This document shows, piece by piece, positions 25,654-34,421 of a stretch of 64,000 nt of DNA. The stretch is taken from positions 62,001-126,000 of the forward strand of contig NZ_JAAZQQ010000007.1 in the NCBI RefSeq assembly GCF_012395815.1. Direction: 5' to 3'. The notes beneath the pieces were generated by a model. That model ran no database searches, had not been told where the DNA came from, and saw only the letters and a list, made by a program, of their open reading frames with translations. Position 1 is the first letter of the stretch; every line of letters starts with the position of its first letter. Origin of the DNA: Roseicyclus persicicus (GTDB lineage Bacteria; Pseudomonadota; Alphaproteobacteria; Rhodobacterales; Rhodobacteraceae). The translations under genes were made by a program, and so were the position numbers.

Positions 25654-26372
25654 CACGGCAGCACCCGCACCGGCACGCGGCCCGTGGGCGTCAGCAGCGC
25701 CACGGCGCGCCCCTCGATCGCCACCGCCGACAGCGGCCCGCCAAAGGCCGCGCCGGTGTCGATGGCCAGCCGGTTGGGGTGCAGCTCCACCTCGGGCACC
25801 GGGGTGTGGCCGTGCACGATCAGCGCGCCGTGATCGCGCCGGTCGGACAGGAAGGGCGCCCGGATCCACAACAGGTCCTCGGCGGCCTGCGCGTCGAGCG
25901 GCAGCCCGGGCCGGATGCCGGCATGGACGAAGGCGCAGCCGCCCGCCCGGTGCATCAGCGGCAGCCGCGACAGGAAGGCCCGGTGCGCGGCCGGCACCGC
26001 GGCGCGCAGGGCCGCACGCAGCCGCGGCGCGGGCAGGCCGGGGTCGACCCCGTAGGACCGCAGCGTCGCCGCCCCGCCGATGCCTGCGCCCAAATAGCGG
26101 TCGAGCGGCAGCTCCGGGTCGCCGGCGAGCACCGCCTCGAACAGCGCATCGTGGTTGCCCTTGAGCACCACCACGCGGGCATCCTCGGCCGCCCGTCCGG
26201 CGAGCCAGCCCACCACGCCCGCGCTGTCCGGCCCCCTGTCGACGAGGTCGCCCACATGGACCAGCGGCGCCGCCCCGGTGCCCATGCGCGCCCGGTCCGC
26301 CGCGACGCGGTCATGGGCCGCGCGCAAAAGGTCGAGGTGGCCGTGGATGTCGCCGATGGCATAGAGCGTCAT
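25653..26372 (-). CDS. Metallophosphoesterase, PPP-type serine/threonine phosphatase-like
   Basis: 239 residues. [29 protein letters not shown], and [10 protein letters not shown] provide the dimetal-binding residues in the usual order. It looks like a bacterial PphA/ApaH-type enzyme with substrate (phosphoprotein or dinucleoside polyphosphate) undecided. It is the first gene of the operon with the DMT transporter and DUF1638. Confidence 0.88.
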   Translation of the reverse strand: MTLYAIGDIHGHLDLLRAAHDRVAADRARMGTGAAPLVHVGDLVDRGPDSAGVVGWLAGRAAEDARVVVLKGNHDALFEAVLAGDPELPLDRYLGAGIGGAATLRSYGVDPGLPAPRLRAALRAAVPAAHRAFLSRLPLMHRAGGCAFVHAGIRPGLPLDAQAAEDLLWIRAPFLSDRRDHGALIVHGHTPVPEVELHPNRLAIDTGAAFGGPLSAVAIEGRAVALLTPTGRVPVRVLP

Positions 26373-26654
26373 GGCGCGGAGGAAACCGGGGCGCCGGCGA
26401 CGCCGCAAGGGGAAAGCGCCCGCGTGGCCGAAAAGCTGCAGGGCCCCGCCGCCGCGCCGGCGGGGGCTGGATCGCGCGGCCCCGGCCAGGGTAAGGGGCC
26501 CCATCGCCGCCGGCCCCCGGCGGCCCGGAGCGTTGATGTCAGAGCTTGTGACGATCGGCCCGGGCAGCGCCTGACGAAGCTGTCCACGACCCCGGCCGGG
26601 GCCCCCGCGCAATGCGGGCCTCCGGTCATGGCCGAATGTTACCGGACAGATCCC

Positions 26655-26912
26655 ATGAACATCTCGAAACCCGAACAGCGCGTGCTGCACGTGCTGGCGC
26701 AGGGTGGCGTCATCCGGGCCGACCGCGGCCCGGGCGGCAAGGTCACGGGGGTGCTTTGCGTCACCCGCGACGGCCTCGTGCTGGAGGATTGCACGCTGCC
26801 CCTGTTCCAGCGCCTGCGCGCGCGGCGCCTGATCCACTCCGCCGGCGGGCGTCCCTACCGCATCTCGCGGGCGGGGCGGTTGGCGGTGCGGGCCCAGCCC
26901 GACAACCGCTGA
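26655..26912 (+). CDS. YjhX/UPF0386 family protein
   Basis: 85 residues. Begins [20 protein letters not shown], with [21 protein letters not shown] and KIRISRAG-like end ([18 protein letters not shown]). This matches the UPF0386 family. E. coli YjhX has been called a toxin; whether this homologue is toxic is unknown. The 282-bp upstream gap to the divergent phosphatase has no obvious element. It converges with a GNAT gene. Confidence 0.85.
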   Translation: MNISKPEQRVLHVLAQGGVIRADRGPGGKVTGVLCVTRDGLVLEDCTLPLFQRLRARRLIHSAGGRPYRISRAGRLAVRAQPDNR

Positions 26913-26920
26913 GCCGGCCC

Positions 26921-27349
26921 TCAGGGCGCCAGGTCGAGGGTGAACATCGCAAGGTTCTCCCCGGTCTGGCGCCAGCCGAGGCTTTTCCAGAACCCCGTCG
27001 CCTCGGGCGTGGGGTCGGCCACGACCCAGATCGCGGTGCAGCCGAGCCTGCGCGCGTGGTCGGCGCAGGCCAGCACCAGCCGCGTGCCCACCCCCTGCCG
27101 CCGCCACGGGGCCGCGACGCCCAGCTCGTTGATCCACCATTGCGCCGGCTTGTCGGGGTGGTGGTAGACCACGCCCGAGCACATGCCCACCATCAGGTCG
27201 CGCTCCACCGCCACCGCGATGTGCAGGTGCGGCGCGGCAAGGAAGCCGTCCACCAGCATCGGGTCGGGCGGCGCGTCGAACACGTCCGCGTGGACGTTGG
27301 CGAAGAGGCCAGCGTCGATGCGGCGGGCAAGGAAGACGGACACGGCCAT
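26921..27349 (-). CDS. GNAT family N-acetyltransferase
   Basis: 142 residues. The motif A region WWINELGVAAPWRRQGVGTRLVLA carries the acetyl-CoA pyrophosphate loop RRQGVG. VGMCSGVVYHHP and EATGFWKSLGWRQTGENLAMF are typical of GNAT strands. ATG 27349 starts the fold; the open frame continues upstream without homology. Substrate unknown. Confidence 0.85.
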   Translation of the reverse strand: MAVSVFLARRIDAGLFANVHADVFDAPPDPMLVDGFLAAPHLHIAVAVERDLMVGMCSGVVYHHPDKPAQWWINELGVAAPWRRQGVGTRLVLACADHARRLGCTAIWVVADPTPEATGFWKSLGWRQTGENLAMFTLDLAP

Positions 27350-27763
27350 GTCCGCCCTTATGCCCGAAGCGCGCGTCGCGGCAAGCGGTGGCTGCAGCCG
27401 CCGTGGCGGCGCCGCCGCCCGGGGGGAGGCGGCCGTGGTCCGCGCACCCCCCCCCCCGGGAGGAGCATCGGCCGCAGTCCGGGGCGGGATCGCCACCCGG
27501 GTGCCCCGGTCCGGCCCCTGCATCGGCTGCCACGACCCGCATGGTCACGCCCCTCGGGTCCGCCTCGCTCCCGCGGCACCGCCAGCCGGTCGCGGCCAAC
27601 CCGCTGGCGGCGCAAACCGAGGCCGGCCGGCGCGGCCGGGGCCGCCCCGGCGACCGCTGTGGCCGCCCTTCAACAATTGACGACGAAAAATTCCGAGGCC
27701 GCTTGCGTGAAACCGGGAACGGGCGCAGCGTTCCCGGCCATGTAGCCACCAGAGGGTGCAATC
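27350..27763. other. 414-bp intergenic region with poly-C tract and inverted repeat
   Basis: No gene is supported here. It holds an 11-C run (27447-27457), about 98 bp upstream of the GNAT start, and an inverted repeat CCGGGAAC...GTTCCCGG with a 9-base loop (27713-27737), 26 bp upstream of the outer-membrane protein start. TTGACG at 27677-27682 is a possible -35 but has no good -10 at 17 bp. Confidence 0.5.
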
Positions 27764-28336
27764 ATGGCCTCGAAGCTTCTTCCCGCCCTTTTCCTCACCG
27801 TGTGCCTTCCGGTTGCGGCGGCGGCGCAGGACGCCAGGTCCTGGGCCGGGCCCTATGTCGGCCTGCAGTACGCCATCGGCAACGGCGCGCAATCCTACGG
27901 CGCCGGGAGCGACTACGACCTCGAGGGAACGGGTGTCGGCCTGTACGGCGGTTATCTCTGGGCCCACGGGGCCTGGGCCTTCGGGGCCGAACTGGCCTAT
28001 GCGCGGACCGACTATGTCGAGGTCGATCCTGCGACCGGCGAAAGTTTTTCCGATTACGTGTTCACCTACACGGTCGATCTGAAGGCGCGCGTCGGCTACG
28101 CGGTGGGTCCGGCGCTGATCTATGGCGTCCTCGGCTACGGCCATTCCGAATACGAGGACGGCGCGCCCGAAGACCTCTTCCACATCAACGCGCCGATCTA
28201 CGGTCTGGGCGTGGACTACATGGTCTCGGACCGGTTCGTCGTCGGCCTCGAGGTTCTGCGCCGCGACCTGGACGCCGATTCCAGGTTCACCGCCGACCTC
28301 ACCACGGTCACCCTGCGGGCGGCGCTCCGGTTCTGA
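27764..28336 (+). CDS. Outer membrane beta-barrel protein
   Basis: 190 residues. Signal peptide 1-21 ends AAAAQ. The body alternates polar and hydrophobic residues in strands (GPYVGLQYAIGNG, VGLYGGYLWAHGAWAFGAELAYA, LKARVGYAVGPALIYGVLGYG) and ends in F preceded by RAALR, the usual barrel C-terminus. It belongs to the Omp_b-brl/porin_4 style of small eight-stranded proteins. AGAGGGTG precedes the start. GC content looks lower than its neighbours. Ligand unknown. Confidence 0.85.
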   Translation: MASKLLPALFLTVCLPVAAAAQDARSWAGPYVGLQYAIGNGAQSYGAGSDYDLEGTGVGLYGGYLWAHGAWAFGAELAYARTDYVEVDPATGESFSDYVFTYTVDLKARVGYAVGPALIYGVLGYGHSEYEDGAPEDLFHINAPIYGLGVDYMVSDRFVVGLEVLRRDLDADSRFTADLTTVTLRAALRF

Positions 28337-28541
28337 TCGCCGCCGGGCGCGGAGGGCGGCGCCTGTCTTGACGGTCGCCCTCAGTGGCGTCTGGCGCCGG
28401 CACGACGGCCCGGCCTGTCCCGATCCAGACCCCTGATGCCGGTGCGTGTCGGGCCCAGGGTCCCCCGCGGCGCGGCAATACCCGCGGGGTCAGCTGGCCC
28501 GGCGCCGGGGCGCCGGGCCATGCCGGGGGCGGTCCCGCGCC

Positions 28542-29246
28542 TCAGGCGCGGGCAGCCATCTGGTTGTGCTTGCGCATCACGAAGTCCTTGGCCGTCTCGA
28601 CCGCCACGGCCGCGTCGCGGCAATAGGCGTCGGCGCCGATGGCGCGGCCGAATTCCTCGTTCAGCGGCGCGCCGCCGACCAGCACGATGTAGTCGTCGCG
28701 GATGCCCTTTTCCTTCAGCGTGTCGATCACGACCTTCATGTAGGGCATGGTCGTGGTCAGCAGCGCCGACATGCCGAGGATGTCCGGCTGTTCGGTCTCG
28801 AGCGCGGCGAGGTACTTCTCGACCGCGTTGTTGATCCCGAGGTCGACCACCTCGAAGCCCGCGCCCTCCATCATCATGGCGACGAGGTTCTTGCCGATGT
28901 CGTGGATGTCGCCCTTGACGGTGCCGATCACCATCTTGCCGATCCGCGGCGCGCCGGTTTCCACCAGCAGCGGCTTCAGGATCGCCATGCCGCCCTTCAT
29001 GGCGTTGGCGGCCATCAGCACCTCGGGCACGAACAGGATGCCGTCGCGGAAGTCGTTGCCGACGATCGTCATGCCGCCGACCAGCGCCTTGGTCAGGATG
29101 TCGTAGGGCGTCCAGCCGCGCTCCAGCAGGATGTTCACCGCCTCCTCGATCTCTTCCTTGAGACCGTCGTAGAGGTCGTCGAACATCTGCTGGACAAGCT
29201 CGTCATCGTCGAGCTCGGAAAGGATGATCTCGTCGTCGTCCGACAT
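28542..29246 (-). CDS. Corrinoid (cobalamin-binding) protein of a methyltransferase system
   Basis: 234 residues. The N-terminal helical B12-binding cap (about 1-95) is followed by a Rossmann-like domain with KGDIHDIGKNLVAMMMEGAGF, whose DxHxxG His coordinates cobalt. ILGMSALLTTTMPYM and VLVGGAPLNEEFGRAIGADAY complete the MtbC/MtaC/MetH-type fold. AGGAGA precedes ATG 29246. It would carry methyl groups between a substrate methyltransferase and an acceptor. A betaine-homocysteine-type enzyme is 1.6 kb away. Which methylated compound it serves is unknown. Confidence 0.92.
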   Translation of the reverse strand: MSDDDEIILSELDDDELVQQMFDDLYDGLKEEIEEAVNILLERGWTPYDILTKALVGGMTIVGNDFRDGILFVPEVLMAANAMKGGMAILKPLLVETGAPRIGKMVIGTVKGDIHDIGKNLVAMMMEGAGFEVVDLGINNAVEKYLAALETEQPDILGMSALLTTTMPYMKVVIDTLKEKGIRDDYIVLVGGAPLNEEFGRAIGADAYCRDAAVAVETAKDFVMRKHNQMAARA

Positions 29247-29397
29247 GGGCGCGTCTCCTGTCACTTGGGCCCCGCGCAGAGCGCGTCAGGGCGGTGGTAG
29301 ATGAATTGCAGAAACCGGGATGGCCGATTGCGACATGGGCCACGCGCGGCGCGACCTGCCCTTGCCGATGTTCCTGTTCCGTTCTAGTCATGGGACC

Positions 29398-30480
29398 ATG
29401 ATGCAGCCCAGCGACCCCCTTGCCGACCGCGCCCGGGGCCGGGCCGCGCGGACCAACGCCGCCGGCCGGTTCGAGCGGTTCGCCCGCACGGCCGAGGCGG
29501 ACGGCTGGGACGCCGACGCCGACCTGCCGCCGCTGCGCACCGAGGTGAGCGAGGAACGCCCGCGGACGGCGATCACGCGCAACACCTCGCCCGACCTGTC
29601 CTTCGACCGCTCGATCAACCCCTACCGGGGCTGCGAGCACGGCTGCATCTACTGCTTCGCCCGGCCGAGCCACGCCTTCCTCGGCCTGTCGCCCGGCCTC
29701 GACTTCGAGACCCGGCTGGTGGCCCGCCCCGACGCGCCCGCGGTGCTGGAGGCCGAGCTGCGCGCCCGCGGCTACGTGCCCGCCCCCATCGCCATCGGGA
29801 CGAACACCGACCCCTACCAGCCGATCGAGCGGGATCGCCGCATCATGCGGCGGGTGCTGGAGGTGCTGCACGCCTTCCGCCACCCGGTCGCGGTGGTGAC
29901 CAAGGGCAGCCTGGTCGAGCGCGACGCCGACATCCTGGGCGAGATGGGGCAGGCGGGGCTGGCGCGGGTGGGGATCTCGGTGACCACGCTCGACGCCGAC
30001 CTGTCGCGGAAGATGGAGCCGCGCTGCCCCTCGCCCGCGCGGCGGTTGCAGACCATCGAACGGCTGACCCGCGCCGGCGTGCCGGTGCGCGTCATGGCCT
30101 CGCCGCTGGTGCCGGGGCTGACCGACCACGAGCTCGAGGCGATCCTGCAGGCCGCCCGCGACGCCGGTGCGGTCGCGGCCTCGACCATTCCGCTGCGCCT
30201 GCCGCGCGAGGTGTCGGGGCTGTGGCAGGACTGGCTCGCCGCGCAGTACCCCGAGCGGGTGGGGCGCGTCATGGGCAAGATCCGCGACATGCACGGCGGG
30301 CGGGACTACGACCCCGCGTGGGGCCGGCGCATGACCGGGCAGGGGCTCTGGGCCGACCTGATCGCGCAGCGTTTCGCCCGCGCGACGCGGGCGCTGGGCC
30401 TGGCCGAGCGGATGCCGCCCCTGCGCTGCGACCTGTTCCGGGCGCCGGCGCGGGCGGGCGACCAGCTGAGCCTGTTCTGA
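29398..30480 (+). CDS. PA0069-type radical SAM protein
   Basis: 360 residues. CEHGCIYCFAR holds the CxxxCxxC 4Fe-4S ligands, next to INPYRG. Other features are IGTNTDPYQPIER, VTKGSLVERDADIL and VRVMASPLVPGLTDHELEAIL. This matches the SPL-like PA0069 family of uncharacterised radical SAM proteins. ATG 29398 and 29401 are tandem possible starts; earlier in-frame ATGs look non-conserved. Palindrome array F follows. Confidence 0.86.
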   Translation: MMQPSDPLADRARGRAARTNAAGRFERFARTAEADGWDADADLPPLRTEVSEERPRTAITRNTSPDLSFDRSINPYRGCEHGCIYCFARPSHAFLGLSPGLDFETRLVARPDAPAVLEAELRARGYVPAPIAIGTNTDPYQPIERDRRIMRRVLEVLHAFRHPVAVVTKGSLVERDADILGEMGQAGLARVGISVTTLDADLSRKMEPRCPSPARRLQTIERLTRAGVPVRVMASPLVPGLTDHELEAILQAARDAGAVAASTIPLRLPREVSGLWQDWLAAQYPERVGRVMGKIRDMHGGRDYDPAWGRRMTGQGLWADLIAQRFARATRALGLAERMPPLRCDLFRAPARAGDQLSLF

Positions 30481-30490
30481 ACGGCGCGCC

Positions 30491-30581
30491 GGGAGAGTTT
30501 TGCAAAACTCTCCCCACGCCCTTGCAAGGGCGTGGGCCAGAGCCTTGCAAGGCTCTGGGCAGGCTTTTGCAAAAGCCTGCC
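30491..30581. repeat. Palindrome array F: four abutting perfect palindromes centred on TTGCAA
   Basis: P1 30491-30514 (24 bp, arm GGGAGAGTTTTG), P2 30513-30536 (24 bp, arm CCCACGCCCTTG), P3 30537-30558 (22 bp, arm CCAGAGCCTTG), P4 30558-30581 (24 bp, arm GGCAGGCTTTTG). All four are perfect, loop-less, and overlap or abut by 0-2 bp, all sharing the TTGCAA centre with different arms. The array begins 11 bp after the radical SAM stop and ends 6 bp before the next gene's stop. Confidence 0.9.
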
Positions 30582-30586
30582 GCGCG

Positions 30587-30838
30587 TCACTCCAGCGGGC
30601 GGATCGGGGCGGCGTTGCAGAACACCACCACCTGCCCGCCGTTGAGGAACGCGCGATAGCCGCGGCGGCGCAGTTCGGCCCTGAAGCGCGGCCAGCCCAC
30701 GATGCGCTCCACGTCGCGGGTCTTGCGGCGGACGACGCCGCCCTCCCGCGCCGCCCTGGACGAGAACAGGTGCAGGAGCCAGGCCTCGGCGTCGAGGCTC
30801 GGCGGGTAGGGGGGTGCGATCGAGAACAGGTCGTCCAT
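30587..30838 (-). CDS. Conserved hypothetical small protein (83 aa)
   Basis: Starts MDDLFSIAPPYPPSLDAEAWLLHLFSS, then REGGVVRRKTRDVERIVGW and a short alpha-beta end FRAELRRRGYRAFLNGGQVVVFCN. It resembles small Rhodobacterales proteins that carry inconsistent automatic names. I recognise no domain. The gene is upstream of nothing obvious; it converges with the radical SAM gene and is 56 bp from the methyltransferase stop. Confidence 0.65.
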   Translation of the reverse strand: MDDLFSIAPPYPPSLDAEAWLLHLFSSRAAREGGVVRRKTRDVERIVGWPRFRAELRRRGYRAFLNGGQVVVFCNAAPIRPLE

Positions 30839-30894
30839 GCCGCCATGGGTGGCACAGCTCCGGTTAAGGACGCGTTACCGAGCGGCAGGGGCGG

Positions 30895-31908
30895 TCAGGC
30901 CCCGCGCCGGCGGCCGCGCCGCTCGCGGGTGGGGGTGTCGTCGCCGGTCCCGTCCGAGCCGGAGGAGAAGCCGCCAAGCTCCTCGGCGATCTGCTCCAGC
31001 GTCGGCGCGGGGCCGCGCGCCGTGGTTTCCAGCGCGGTCTTCATCGCGCGCAGGTGCTCGGCGGTGGTGCCGCAGCAGCCGCCGATGATCGTCGCGCCCG
31101 CGTCGCGCGCCAGCACCGCGTAGCGCGCCATCAGCTCGGGCGTGCCGTCGTAGTGGATGTGGCCCTCGTGGTATTTCGGGATGCCGGCGTTGCCCTTGGC
31201 GATCACCGGCCGTTCCGCCCCCGCCGCGCGGAAGCCCAGCACCGTGCGCAACAGGTCCGAGGCCCCCACGCCGCAGTTCGCCCCGAAGGCCGTGGGCGCA
31301 TTGGGCAGCCGCTCGACCATCTCGACCATGCCCGCCGAGGTCAGGCCCATCATCGTGCGCCCCGCCGTGTCGAAGCTCATCGTGCCGCACCAGTCCATGC
31401 CCGCCAGCCGGCAGGCCTCGGCCGCGGCGGCGTATTCCTCGGGCGCGCTGATCGTCTCGACCCACAGCACGTCGGCGCCGCCCGCCTTCAGCCCCTCGGC
31501 CTGTTCGTGGAACATCTCGACCGCGACCTCGTGGGTCAGCGGGCCCATCGGCGCCATGATCTCGCCGGTCGGCCCCATCGAGCCCGCCACCAGCACCTTG
31601 TGCCCCGCCGTGTCGGCCACCTCGCGCCCGATCTCGGCCGCGCGCCGGTTCAGCTCGAACACCCGATCTTGCGCGTTGTGCAGCTTCAGCCGCGAGCGCG
31701 TGCCGCCGAAGGAGTTGGTCAGGAACAGGTCCGACCCCGCCTCGACCGCGCCGCGGTAGAGCGCGGCGATGCGATCGGGGTGCTCCTCGTTCCACAGCTC
31801 GGGCGCGTCGCCCGACTGCAGGCCCATGTTGAACAGCGTCGTGCCGGTGGCGCCGTCGGCCATCAGCCAGTCGCGGGTCTTGAGCATCTCGGCGAGGGGC
31901 GAGGTCAT
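30895..31908 (-). CDS. Betaine-homocysteine S-methyltransferase-like protein
   Basis: 337 residues. LMADGATGTTLFNMGL opening, ANCGVGASDLLRTVLGF and IIGGCCGTTAEHLRAM supply the three Zn-binding Cys of the homocysteine-methyltransferase fold. It ends in a basic tail RERRGRRRGA. With the corrinoid protein it may form a B12-dependent methyl transfer system for betaine or a related N/S-methyl donor (inference). Start ATG 31908; the in-frame extension to 31986 is unlikely. Confidence 0.88.
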   Translation of the reverse strand: MTSPLAEMLKTRDWLMADGATGTTLFNMGLQSGDAPELWNEEHPDRIAALYRGAVEAGSDLFLTNSFGGTRSRLKLHNAQDRVFELNRRAAEIGREVADTAGHKVLVAGSMGPTGEIMAPMGPLTHEVAVEMFHEQAEGLKAGGADVLWVETISAPEEYAAAAEACRLAGMDWCGTMSFDTAGRTMMGLTSAGMVEMVERLPNAPTAFGANCGVGASDLLRTVLGFRAAGAERPVIAKGNAGIPKYHEGHIHYDGTPELMARYAVLARDAGATIIGGCCGTTAEHLRAMKTALETTARGPAPTLEQIAEELGGFSSGSDGTGDDTPTRERRGRRRGA

Positions 31909-32064
31909 GGGGGTCCGATCTCCGTCTGGGCGCGCGAGCCTGATGTGGACGCTGCGCGGATCATGAGCAAGGCGCAAAATGCGCATGAAGATGATGAAGG
32001 CGTTTCATGTCAGCGCCGGGGCCGCCGCCACAAAACCGGCGGGTTTTCGGGGCAAGCCGTCGGG

Positions 32065-32817
32065 ATGAAACAGGAAACCCTGCAAGCTATGGCCGACATC
32101 GGCGTCGTGGGCGCGCCCGGCCGCGGCCCATCCGCCCTTTTCGTCGACGGCGAGAACCTCCACCCCTGGGCGGCCGCGGCCCTGCGCGCCATCGCCGGGG
32201 GCCTGCCCGATCTGCGGGCCTGCCGGGTCTACGGCAGCGTCCCTCGGATCGACGGCTGGCTGTCGGTGCCCGGCTTCGAGCCGGTCCATGCCGGGGTCTC
32301 AGGCAGCTCGGGCGAGGCCAAGAACGCCGCCGACATCCGCATCGCGGTCGACGCGATGGAATTCGCCCTGCGGGACGGGGGCGGCACGGTGGTGCTGTGC
32401 AGCTCCGACCGGGATTTCACGCCGCTCGCCTGGGCGCTGCGCCGCCACGGCTGCCGGGTGATCGGGGTGGGGGAGGCCAAGACGTCCCCGGTGTTCCGGG
32501 AGGCCTGCAGCCGCTTCGACCTGCTTTCGCCGCCGCCGGGCGCGAACAGCGGCAGGGCCTCCTGCACCCGGAAAGGCATCGACCGAAAGATCTTCGACGC
32601 CGTTGAACGCCTCGGCGGGCGGGGCGACGGCTGCCCTGTGGCTGCGCTGAACCCCGAGCTGCGGAAGACCGACCAGTTCAACATCTCCAGCCTACCCGAC
32701 CCGGCGGATCGCCAGTGGCGCAGGTATCTCGCGAACCGACCGGGCACCTATCGGCTCGACCCGAGGGGGCCGGACGCGCGGGTCTGGATCATCGAGGCCG
32801 TCGGGCCGAAAGACTGA
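32065..32817 (+). CDS. NYN domain (PIN-like) protein
   Basis: 250 residues. [29 protein letters not shown] and [20 protein letters not shown] provide the acidic residues of the LabA/NYN nuclease-like domain (about 20-165). A C-terminal about 80-residue winged-helix-like part follows ([11 protein letters not shown] at the end). It is probably an RNA-processing or stress-linked nuclease; the exact role is unknown. The start is uncertain; ATG 32092 is possible. Confidence 0.78.
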   Translation: MKQETLQAMADIGVVGAPGRGPSALFVDGENLHPWAAAALRAIAGGLPDLRACRVYGSVPRIDGWLSVPGFEPVHAGVSGSSGEAKNAADIRIAVDAMEFALRDGGGTVVLCSSDRDFTPLAWALRRHGCRVIGVGEAKTSPVFREACSRFDLLSPPPGANSGRASCTRKGIDRKIFDAVERLGGRGDGCPVAALNPELRKTDQFNISSLPDPADRQWRRYLANRPGTYRLDPRGPDARVWIIEAVGPKD

Positions 32818-32877
32818 GGGCCGCGATCCGGTCAGGATGCGGCCCCCGAACGGCGGGATGGCGGTGTGCGCCCCCCT

Positions 32878-33192
32878 TCAGGCTTCGTCGAGCAGCTGCC
32901 CCTTGGCCACCGCCAGCAGCGCGTCGTACTTCTTGCGCACCTCGGCCTCGGCCACGCGCCCGCCGAGATCGGCCAGCACCTTGCGCATCACGTCCTCGTG
33001 GCCGGCCTCCTCGAAATCGGCCTTGACCACGGCGCGGGCATACTCGGCCGCCTCCTCGCCCGACTTGCCGAGGATGTCGGCCACCCACAGCCCCATCAGC
33101 TTGTTGCGCCGCGCCTCGGCGCGGAACTGCATCTCCTGGTCGTGGGCGAACTTGTTCTCGAACGCGTTCTCGCGGTCGTCGAAGGTGGTCAT
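32878..33192 (-). CDS. F1-ATPase zeta (inhibitor) subunit, DUF1476
   Basis: 104 residues. Begins [39 protein letters not shown], the signature of DUF1476, shown in Paracoccus to be the zeta subunit that inhibits F1-ATPase reverse activity. Four-helix bundle expected with an N-terminal inhibitory helix. GGAGAG precedes the start. It is adjacent to purC, an arrangement I recall as common in this group. Confidence 0.9.
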   Translation of the reverse strand: MTTFDDRENAFENKFAHDQEMQFRAEARRNKLMGLWVADILGKSGEEAAEYARAVVKADFEEAGHEDVMRKVLADLGGRVAEAEVRKKYDALLAVAKGQLLDEA

Positions 33193-33370
33193 GCGGGGCT
33201 CTCCGTCTTCGTGTGTGGCCTGTCGGGCCGAGTTTACGGCCCCACGCCGACCACCTGCAAGCGCCGATCCCCGCGCTCGCTTGCGACACAGCGCGCTTTG
33301 CCCTATAGCGCAGCCAGACCAAGGGCGCGTTGCGACGACGGCGCCCCAACGACTCATCCGGGAAGACAGC

Positions 33371-34132
33371 ATGGCACGCCGCAAGAAGGTCTACGAGGGC
33401 AAGGCCAAGATCCTCTATGAAGGCCCCGAGCCCGGCACGCTGGTGCAGTATTTCAAGGACGACGCCACCGCGTTCAACGCGGAAAAGCGCGCCACCATCG
33501 AGGGCAAGGGCGTCCTAAACAACCGCCTGTCCGAGTTCTTCATGTCGGGGCTGAACGCCATCGGCGTGCCGACCCATTTCATCCGCCGCCTCAACATGCG
33601 CGAGCAGCTGATCCGCGCGGTCGAGATCATCCCGCTGGAGGTGGTGGTCCGCAACGTCGCCGCCGGCTCCATCTCCAAGCGCCTCGGCATCGAGGAGGGC
33701 ACCGCCCTGCCGCGCCCCATCGTCGAGTTCTACTTCAAGAACGACGAGCTGGGCGACCCGCTGGTGTCCGAGGAGCACATCATCGCCTTCGGCTGGGCCA
33801 CCCAGCAGGACCTCGACGACATGGTCAGCCTCGCGCTGCGCGTGAACGACTTCCTGTCGGGCCTGATGCTGGGCGTCGGCATCAAGCTGGTGGACTTCAA
33901 GATCGAGATCGGCCGGATCTGGGACGGCGACTACATGCGCCTGATCGTGGCCGACGAGATCAGCCCCGACTCGTGCCGGCTGTGGGACATCGAGACCGGC
34001 AAGAAGCTGGACAAGGACGTGTTCCGCCGCGACCTCGGCAACCTGGCCGACGCCTACACCGAGGTGGCGCGCCGGCTGGGCGTGATGCCGGGGCCGGGCA
34101 CCGGCGTGACCAAGCCCACGCTGATCAACTGA
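33371..34132 (+). CDS. purC: Phosphoribosylaminoimidazole-succinocarboxamide synthase
   Basis: 253 residues. [11 protein letters not shown] start, [30 protein letters not shown] and [25 protein letters not shown] are diagnostic SAICAR synthetase sequences. It converts CAIR and aspartate to SAICAR in purine synthesis. First gene of a purC-purS cluster. Confidence 0.97.
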   Translation: MARRKKVYEGKAKILYEGPEPGTLVQYFKDDATAFNAEKRATIEGKGVLNNRLSEFFMSGLNAIGVPTHFIRRLNMREQLIRAVEIIPLEVVVRNVAAGSISKRLGIEEGTALPRPIVEFYFKNDELGDPLVSEEHIIAFGWATQQDLDDMVSLALRVNDFLSGLMLGVGIKLVDFKIEIGRIWDGDYMRLIVADEISPDSCRLWDIETGKKLDKDVFRRDLGNLADAYTEVARRLGVMPGPGTGVTKPTLIN

Positions 34133-34157
34133 CGGCGCGGGCGCGACCGCCGGGATT

Positions 34158-34187
34158 GCGTATTTGAGGAAAGATGAAGGGGGCGGG
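34158..34187 (+). repeat. GTATTTG-GAAAGATGAAGG repeat, copy 3
   Basis: GCGTATTTGAGGAAAGATGA followed by AGGGGGCGGG. It fills the gap between purC and purS and abuts the purS start. Confidence 0.6.
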
Positions 34188-34190
34188 CGC

Positions 34191-34421
34191 ATGAAGGCCA
34201 CCGTGACCGTGATGCTGAAGCAGGGCGTGCTGGACCCGCAGGGCGAGGCGGTGAAATCGGCGCTGAGGACGCTGGGCTTTGCCGGCGTCGAGGGCGTGCG
34301 GCAGGGCAAGGTGATCGAGCTCGACCTGGCCGCCGGCACCACCGAGGCCGAGGTGACGGCCATGTGCGAGAAGCTGCTCGCCAACACCGTGATCGAAAGC
34401 TACCGGGTGGAGATCGGCTGA
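34191..34421 (+). CDS. purS: Phosphoribosylformylglycinamidine synthase PurS subunit
   Basis: 76 residues. MKATVTVMLKQGVLDPQGEAVKSAL start and KLLANTVIESYRVEI end are typical of PurS, the small subunit that bridges PurL and PurQ. ATG 34191 follows GGGGGCGGG. Its stop shares TGATG with the next start. Confidence 0.95.
   Translation: MKATVTVMLKQGVLDPQGEAVKSALRTLGFAGVEGVRQGKVIELDLAAGTTEAEVTAMCEKLLANTVIESYRVEIG

Noticed and set aside
26655-26912. Toxin-antitoxin module built on the YjhX-like gene
   Set aside because: No antitoxin-like partner lies next to it. The nearest genes are a convergent GNAT and a divergent phosphatase.
30491-30581. CRISPR array
   Set aside because: There is no constant repeat with variable spacers. 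Each unit is a different perfect palindrome sharing only the TTGCAA centre.
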